A stretch of DNA of 10,798 nucleotides from Selenomonadaceae bacterium (GTDB lineage Bacteria; Bacillota; Negativicutes; Selenomonadales; Selenomonadaceae), in NCBI GenBank assembly GCA_017453765.1, contig JAFTEG010000044.1:1-10798 (forward strand), written 5' to 3'. The position numbers and the translations under genes are program-made. The notes beneath the pieces were generated by a model. That model searched no databases. It saw only the letters and a program-made list of their open reading frames with translations, and had not been told where the DNA came from. Below are positions 6,992 to 10,798 of the stretch, one piece after another (position 1 is the stretch's first letter; each line of letters begins with the position of its first letter).

Positions 6992-8257
6992 CTACTCATT
7001 CTGCGTCCAAGTATTATTTTCGCGATTGTAAGTGTACGATGAACCGTCGCTGAAGGTGAAATTAGATGCGCCATTTTCTCCTACAATTCTAAGGGTCTCT
7101 CCGCCGCTCATTTCGATTAAGAGGTTGTCGCCGATTTCCTTAGCCGAAACGATATCGGTCAATGAAACATTGTACAGATTAATTTTGTCGGTCAAGGCGC
7201 TGTTATAAATAACGTCATTGCCTTCATTTAAGCCGTAAAAAAAAGTATTGGTACCGGCGCCGCCGAAAAGCGTATCATTGCCGCCTTGTCCCCAAAGTAA
7301 ATTGTTGCCGCTGCCTGCGCGAATTTCATTGTCATTGGCATTACCTGCCAGCTGATTGTCGCCGGTTGATTCTGTAGCGTCAATACTGTTTATATTGCCG
7401 TATGAAACACCTTGTGAGCCGTCAAGCCAAATATTTTCTGCACTGCTTTCAATTACTTTCAGCACGTCTTCAAAATTTCCGCCGCCGTAAAAATTTACGC
7501 CCTTTTCATAAATGAAAGTATTAATAGCGTCTTGATAACCTAATTTGGCGTAGGAAACATTTTCGCCGTCAGTCGAATACTGCAATATGTCGTTGGCAGA
7601 TTCGCCGGTCTGTGCTTGAAAAGAGGTACCGTTTGCCATATTAAAACTTACGTAGTCACTTTGGCGAAGGTAAGAGCTGACAGCGTTGTCGACAAAGTTA
7701 ATTACGCCGCTGTTTTTAACAAAATCCGTGAGATAGCCGTTGCGGTTGCCGACGTCATAAAAAAGGCTTGAAAGGTACGAGTCAGAATTTTTAGCGTCAA
7801 AATGTTGCTCAGAATTGCCGTTGCGACCGGTTATAGCGTAGTCGACATTTTCAGTAGGCAGTGAACTGTACTGCTCAATGATATCAGAAAAATTCATATC
7901 GGGACTAAGTACAATGGTACGGGTTTCAGTAGTCGAGCTTTCACTGGTAACGCCGTCAACGGTAGTAATCTGCGTAGTGGTAGTGACTTCATTTAAAACG
8001 CCGTCTTCAACCGTAATTTGACTTACGGTGCTTTGTTGTTCACTGGATTCCGTCGTAACGTCATTGACAGTTTCGCTTCTGCTTTCTGACATATTTGAAT
8101 AGATTTTAGTTTTTAAGCTGAGGTCTTCGACCGATACCGGCAAAGAACTAATATCTACTTCAGATGTACCGGCGGAAAAAATATCTGTCAGATTAACGGC
8201 AGTAAAATCATTTTCATTGGAAGAATCATTAGTGGAATTAACTTTGACATTATCCAT
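6992..8257 (-). CDS. RTX-type calcium-binding-repeat secreted protein (copy 1)
   Basis: 421 residues. The N-terminal third (~1-125) is Ser/Thr/Glu-rich, with a short imperfect repeat around VEDGVLNEVTTTTQ and VDGVTSESSTTET. The core begins at DVGNRNGYL, followed by SDYVSFNMANGTSFQAQT, YSTDGENVSYAKLGY and NINSI segments shared with the two genes to its right. RTX-like turns lie at about residues 304-340: NDNEIRAGSGNNLLWG, GGNDTLFGGAG. The tail is NVSLTDIVSAKEIGDNLLIE, GGETLRIVG, then SYTYNRENNTWTQNE. RTX turns bind Ca2+ in the family, and such proteins leave by type I secretion with a C-terminal signal; no N-terminal signal peptide is seen here. ATG 8257 is chosen over the upstream in-frame ATG 8278 because GAGGT (8265-8269) sits 7 bases before it. 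Its substrate or function is not recognisable. Confidence 0.88.
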   Translation of the reverse strand: MDNVKVNSTNDSSNENDFTAVNLTDIFSAGTSEVDISSLPVSVEDLSLKTKIYSNMSESRSETVNDVTTESSEQQSTVSQITVEDGVLNEVTTTTQITTVDGVTSESSTTETRTIVLSPDMNFSDIIEQYSSLPTENVDYAITGRNGNSEQHFDAKNSDSYLSSLFYDVGNRNGYLTDFVKNSGVINFVDNAVSSYLRQSDYVSFNMANGTSFQAQTGESANDILQYSTDGENVSYAKLGYQDAINTFIYEKGVNFYGGGNFEDVLKVIESSAENIWLDGSQGVSYGNINSIDATESTGDNQLAGNANDNEIRAGSGNNLLWGQGGNDTLFGGAGTNTFFYGLNEGNDVIYNSALTDKINLYNVSLTDIVSAKEIGDNLLIEMSGGETLRIVGENGASNFTFSDGSSYTYNRENNTWTQNE

Positions 8258-8264
8258 AATTATT

Positions 8265-8269
8265 ACCTC
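8265..8269 (-). promoter_or_regulatory. Ribosome binding site deciding the RTX copy 1 start
   Basis: GAGGT on the minus strand, 7 bases upstream of ATG 8257. It lies downstream of the alternative ATG at 8278, which has no comparable site, so the longer form is unlikely. Confidence 0.7.
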
Positions 8270-8304
8270 ATGAAACATTTTAGAATTTTATCGGCTGAAA
8301 AATG

Positions 8305-9516
8305 TTATGCCGTCTTAGTCCAGCTGTGCGATTGGCGATTGTAGTTATAAGCGGAGCGATCTGACAGCACGAAGTTGGACGCGCCGTTTTGACCGACTAC
8401 AGTAAGGGATTCGCCGCCTTGCATTTGAATAACCAAATCTTGACCGACTTCATTTGCCGAAACAATATCGGTAAGAGAGACATTGTACAAATCAACTTTA
8501 TCCGTCGCAACGCTGTTGTAAATAACGTCACTGCCTTCATTCACGCCGTAAAGATAAGTATCTTGAGCGCCGCCGCCGCCATAAAGTACGTCATTACCGG
8601 CGCCGCCCCAAAGTTCATTACTTCCTGCACCGGCACGAATCTCATTGTTGCCGGCGTTGCCGTAAAGCGTATTGTTGCCTGTCGAGCCGGCGGCATTTAT
8701 ATTATTAATGTTGTCGTAAATTATACCTGTCGAGCCGTCAAGCGCGATATTTTTTGACTCGTAGGTATTGACATTCAAAACGTCAGTGTGTTCACTGCTG
8801 CCGAGATAATGCACGCCGTCAACGTATTCAAAGCTGTTGTCTCTGTCGCTGTAGCCGATTTTTGCGTAGGAAATATTTGTGCCGTCCGTCGTATATTGGA
8901 AAATGTCATTTTCCGAACTGCTTGTCTGCGCTTGAAATGAAGTACCGTTGCCCATATTGAAACTTACATAGTCATTCGTTCTCTTGTACGAAGAAATATT
9001 AACGTCGACAAAATTCATGACGCCGGTGTTATTGTTAAAGCCGTTAAGGTAGCCGTTGCGGTTGCCGACGTTGTAGAAAGTGCTTGCCGTGTAACTGCTT
9101 GAGTAACTGCCGCTACTTATAGTTTTTGTCTGCACGGACGTGTTGCCGTTGTTGTAACCGCTGATGTTGTAGTTGTAAAACGAACTGTCAGTATTATTCT
9201 GTACGAAAGTGTAACCCGTCACAAGGTCCGTAAAGCTGAAATTGACGCCTGTCGTCATTGCGCTTAAAGTGCTGAAATTATATGAGCCGTCCGCCGAAGG
9301 AGTGAAAGCATTGTTGAAAACGGAGAAAATATCCGATGACGCAGTTAAAGTCATAGCCGGATTGTTGATATTGGCAAGTTCATTGTGATTGTTTACAGTC
9401 GGCGTCGTAGAAGAATTTGTGTAGCCGGAAGGCAGGTATTGGCTGATATCAAAATTATCAGCGCTGATATCTGCCGAAAAGCTTTTTTCAGGGATTATAT
9501 TTTCGTTTGTGTCCAT
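8305..9516 (-). CDS. RTX-type calcium-binding-repeat secreted protein (copy 2)
   Basis: 403 residues, rich in Asn, Ser, Tyr and Gly, with no Cys-rich or membrane segment. The N-terminus (MDTNENIIPEKSF...) is unrelated to those of copies 1 and 3. The shared core starts at NVGNRNGYLNGF, then NDYVSFNMGNGTSFQAQT, YTTDGTNISYAKIGY and LDGSTGIIYDNIN. RTX-like turns at about residues 285-318 read GNAGNNEIRAGAGSNELWG and GGAGNDVLYGGGG. The tail has LYNVSLTDIVSANEVGQDLV, GGESLTVVGQNGASNF and AYNYNRQSHSWTKTA. ATG 9516 follows GGGAGG (9526-9531) at 9 bases. It is 47 bp upstream of copy 1 and probably cotranscribed with it. A surface-layer, adhesin or secreted matrix role would fit, but that is a guess. 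Confidence 0.88.
   Translation of the reverse strand: MDTNENIIPEKSFSADISADNFDISQYLPSGYTNSSTTPTVNNHNELANINNPAMTLTASSDIFSVFNNAFTPSADGSYNFSTLSAMTTGVNFSFTDLVTGYTFVQNNTDSSFYNYNISGYNNGNTSVQTKTISSGSYSSSYTASTFYNVGNRNGYLNGFNNNTGVMNFVDVNISSYKRTNDYVSFNMGNGTSFQAQTSSSENDIFQYTTDGTNISYAKIGYSDRDNSFEYVDGVHYLGSSEHTDVLNVNTYESKNIALDGSTGIIYDNINNINAAGSTGNNTLYGNAGNNEIRAGAGSNELWGGAGNDVLYGGGGAQDTYLYGVNEGSDVIYNSVATDKVDLYNVSLTDIVSANEVGQDLVIQMQGGESLTVVGQNGASNFVLSDRSAYNYNRQSHSWTKTA
8516..8662 (-). repeat. 147-bp near-identical block, member A
   Basis: Matches 9916-10062 at an exact 1400-bp offset with a single difference (8623 T against 10023 G). The block encodes the RTX turns and the following YGVNEGSDVIYNS segment. 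Confidence 0.9.
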
Positions 9517-9561
9517 TTTAAATATCCTCCCATTCTGTCATTAAATTTTAAAATAAAAGAA

Positions 9562-9598
9562 GTCGACAGGCTTAACTTAATTTGAAAAACCTGCCGAC
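9562..9598 (-). terminator. Hairpin in the gap between RTX copies 3 and 2 (terminator or leader structure)
   Basis: On the minus strand GTCGGCAGG (9598-9590) pairs with CCTGTCGAC (9570-9562) over 9 bp with one G-U pair and a 19-base loop. TTCTTTTATTTT follows. The interrupted T-run and large loop make it a modest terminator. It lies 46 bases before the copy 2 start, so it could equally be a 5' leader element. Confidence 0.45.
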
Positions 9599-9605
9599 CG
9601 TAATT

Positions 9606-9634
9606 AAAATATATATCGCTCGGCGTCTATTCAA
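9606..9634 (-). promoter_or_regulatory. Possible promoter for RTX copy 2
   Basis: TTGAAT (9634-9629) and TATTTT (9611-9606) are separated by 17 bases on the minus strand, each matching four of six consensus positions. If real, the hairpin at 9562-9598 would lie in the leader of the copy 2 transcript. The region is AT-rich, so chance matches are likely. Confidence 0.25.
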
Positions 9635-9692
9635 AATGCCTTTAACGCCTTACTTATTTATTTGCTAATTTTTTAATTTAACTTTGGGTTTT

Positions 9693-10793
9693 TTATACAG
9701 ATGCCGGAGCCGTCTGAGTCCAAGTGTTGGTCTGACGATTGTAGTTATATGCGGAGCGATCTGCAAGTACGAAGTTGGACGCGCCGTCTTGACCGACTAC
9801 AGTAAGGGATTCGCCGCCTGCCATGTTAAGAATCAAATTGTTATTTTCATAGCCGTAGCCGCTAATCTGTTCGAGCGAAACATTGTACAAATCAACTTTA
9901 TCAGTGGAGACGCTATTGTAAATAACGTCACTGCCTTCATTCACGCCGTAAAGATAAGTATCTTGAGCGCCGCCGCCGCCATAAAGTACGTCATTACCGG
10001 CGCCGCCCCAAAGTTCATTACTGCCTGCACCGGCACGAATCTCATTGTTGCCGGCGTTGCCGATGAGTTGACGCGCGTAATAGGTGCTGTTCGCATTGCT
10101 TGCATTAATGTTATCAATGCTGATATACTGACCTCCGCGCAGATCGATATTTCTGTCGTACGTCGAAACGTTCAAAGTATCTACATGATCATTACTGCCG
10201 ATAAAAAGGACACCGTCTTGATAAGCAAAACTGTTATCTTGGCTGGTAAATCCGATTTTTGCGTAGTAAGTATTTACGCCGTCCGTCGTGTAGCGGAAAA
10301 TGTCGTCAGTCGAACTGTTTGTCTGTGCTACGAATGTAGTGTCGTTACCCATATTGAAATTGACATAATCGTTTTCGCGAGTCCAAGATTGAATATCGGC
10401 ATTGACAAAATTCAATGTATCCGTGTTGACATTGTAGCCGTTAAGGTAGCCGTTGCGGTTGCCGACGTTGTACACTGTGCTTTGCGAAAGGGTGCTGGTA
10501 GAATTAATGCTGCTGTAGTTAGAACGGTATACAGAAACGTCGCCGTTCGTATAACCGCCGTTATAGTACGTGGATGCGGAATACTGATTCGTAAAGATAC
10601 TGCCGGCGATATTCAAAGCGCCAACAAGCTGATTGTACGAAACACTGGCTCTGGTACCGCTTTCACTGCCGCCGCCAATTTCCCAGTCCGTCGCAGTCTC
10701 CATAAGCGCCGGAGAGTTGGAAACAACGCTTGCAAGTCCGCGTGCGCCAATGCTGTTGAAAATGTTGCTCAAATTAAATCCGAGAGCTGCCAT
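9693..10793 (-). CDS. RTX-type calcium-binding-repeat secreted protein (copy 3), start near window edge
   Basis: 366 residues from the ATG at 10791-10793. Only five bases lie upstream and the frame is still open, so neither the Shine-Dalgarno nor the true start can be judged; the protein may be longer. The N-terminus (MAALGFNLSNIFNSIGARG...) differs from copies 1 and 2. The core resumes at NVGNRNGYLNGYNVNTD, then ENDYVNFNMGNDTTFVAQT, YTTDGVNTYYAKIGF and VDTLNVSTYD. RTX-like turns at about residues 244-277 are GNAGNNEIRAGAGSNELWG and GGAGNDVLYGGGG, identical to copy 2. The tail differs in one patch (ISGYGYENNNLILNMA in place of IVSANEVGQDLVIQMQ), then rejoins at GGESLTVVGQDGASNF and AYNYNRQTNTWTQTAPASV. 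It lies 176 bp upstream of copy 2. The role is unknown. Confidence 0.85.
   Translation of the reverse strand: MAALGFNLSNIFNSIGARGLASVVSNSPALMETATDWEIGGGSESGTRASVSYNQLVGALNIAGSIFTNQYSASTYYNGGYTNGDVSVYRSNYSSINSTSTLSQSTVYNVGNRNGYLNGYNVNTDTLNFVNADIQSWTRENDYVNFNMGNDTTFVAQTNSSTDDIFRYTTDGVNTYYAKIGFTSQDNSFAYQDGVLFIGSNDHVDTLNVSTYDRNIDLRGGQYISIDNINASNANSTYYARQLIGNAGNNEIRAGAGSNELWGGAGNDVLYGGGGAQDTYLYGVNEGSDVIYNSVSTDKVDLYNVSLEQISGYGYENNNLILNMAGGESLTVVGQDGASNFVLADRSAYNYNRQTNTWTQTAPASV
9916..10062 (-). repeat. 147-bp near-identical block, member B
   Basis: Partner of 8516-8662, differing at one base. Similarity continues in patches through the tail-coding part (about 9730-9820 against 8330-8420) at the same 1400-bp offset, interrupted by a diverged stretch at about 9820-9890. 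Confidence 0.9.
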
Positions 10794-10798
10794 GAAAA

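Noticed and set aside
8258..8278. Upstream ATG extending RTX copy 1 by seven residues
   Set aside because: GAGGT lies between this ATG and the next one and is well spaced only for ATG 8257.
6533..10793. Toxin or haemolysin function for the RTX proteins
   Set aside because: RTX turns show calcium binding and export type only; no pore-forming, protease, lipase or other catalytic motif is visible.

Overview
The window looks like a chromosomal segment from an anaerobic bacterium of the Negativicutes (Selenomonas/Phascolarctobacterium-like Firmicutes with an outer membrane). This is an inference from gene content: an FtsA-type ATPase with long extra regions, a family GT8 sugar transferase of the cell-surface kind, a FakA/DAK2-like protein, and secreted RTX-type proteins with a 'VGNRNGYL' core. 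Base composition is moderately AT-rich. Shine-Dalgarno sites are strong (GGAGG-type). No rRNA, tRNA, CRISPR array, transposase or integrase was seen.

Layout. Positions 1-789 (minus strand) hold the first 263 codons of methionyl-tRNA formyltransferase, whose 3' end lies outside the window. A divergent 181-bp spacer with a degenerate 7-bp tandem repeat separates it from a plus-strand run of three genes. These are an unusual 925-residue FtsA/PilM-fold protein (971-3748), a GT8 glycosyltransferase with an early C9 tract (3837-5066), and a FakA-like DAK2 protein that has lost the canonical nucleotide/Mg motif and the usual C-terminus (5182-6420). A bidirectional hairpin terminator (6455-6492) closes this run.

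From 6533 to the right end, everything reads on the minus strand. In transcription order there are three related RTX-like proteins (10793-9693, 9516-8305, 8257-6992), then a small frameshifted gene (6941-6533). All four products end in the same tail module of about 50 residues: a GG-E/S-x-L strand followed by a Y-x-x-N/H-x-x-x-x-W ending. The RTX proteins have unrelated N-termini but a shared core. Two of them share a 147-bp block differing at one base. They have no N-terminal signal peptide, which suits type I secretion, although no exporter lies in the window.

Most worth attention: the C9 tract, where a one-base slip either way meets a stop within about 40 bases (possible ON/OFF switching); the FtsA-like ATPase with an AT-hook-like basic tail and several C-terminal small-domain repeats; the FakA-like probable pseudokinase; and the shared-tail secreted family with mosaic duplication and one broken or frameshift-decoded member.
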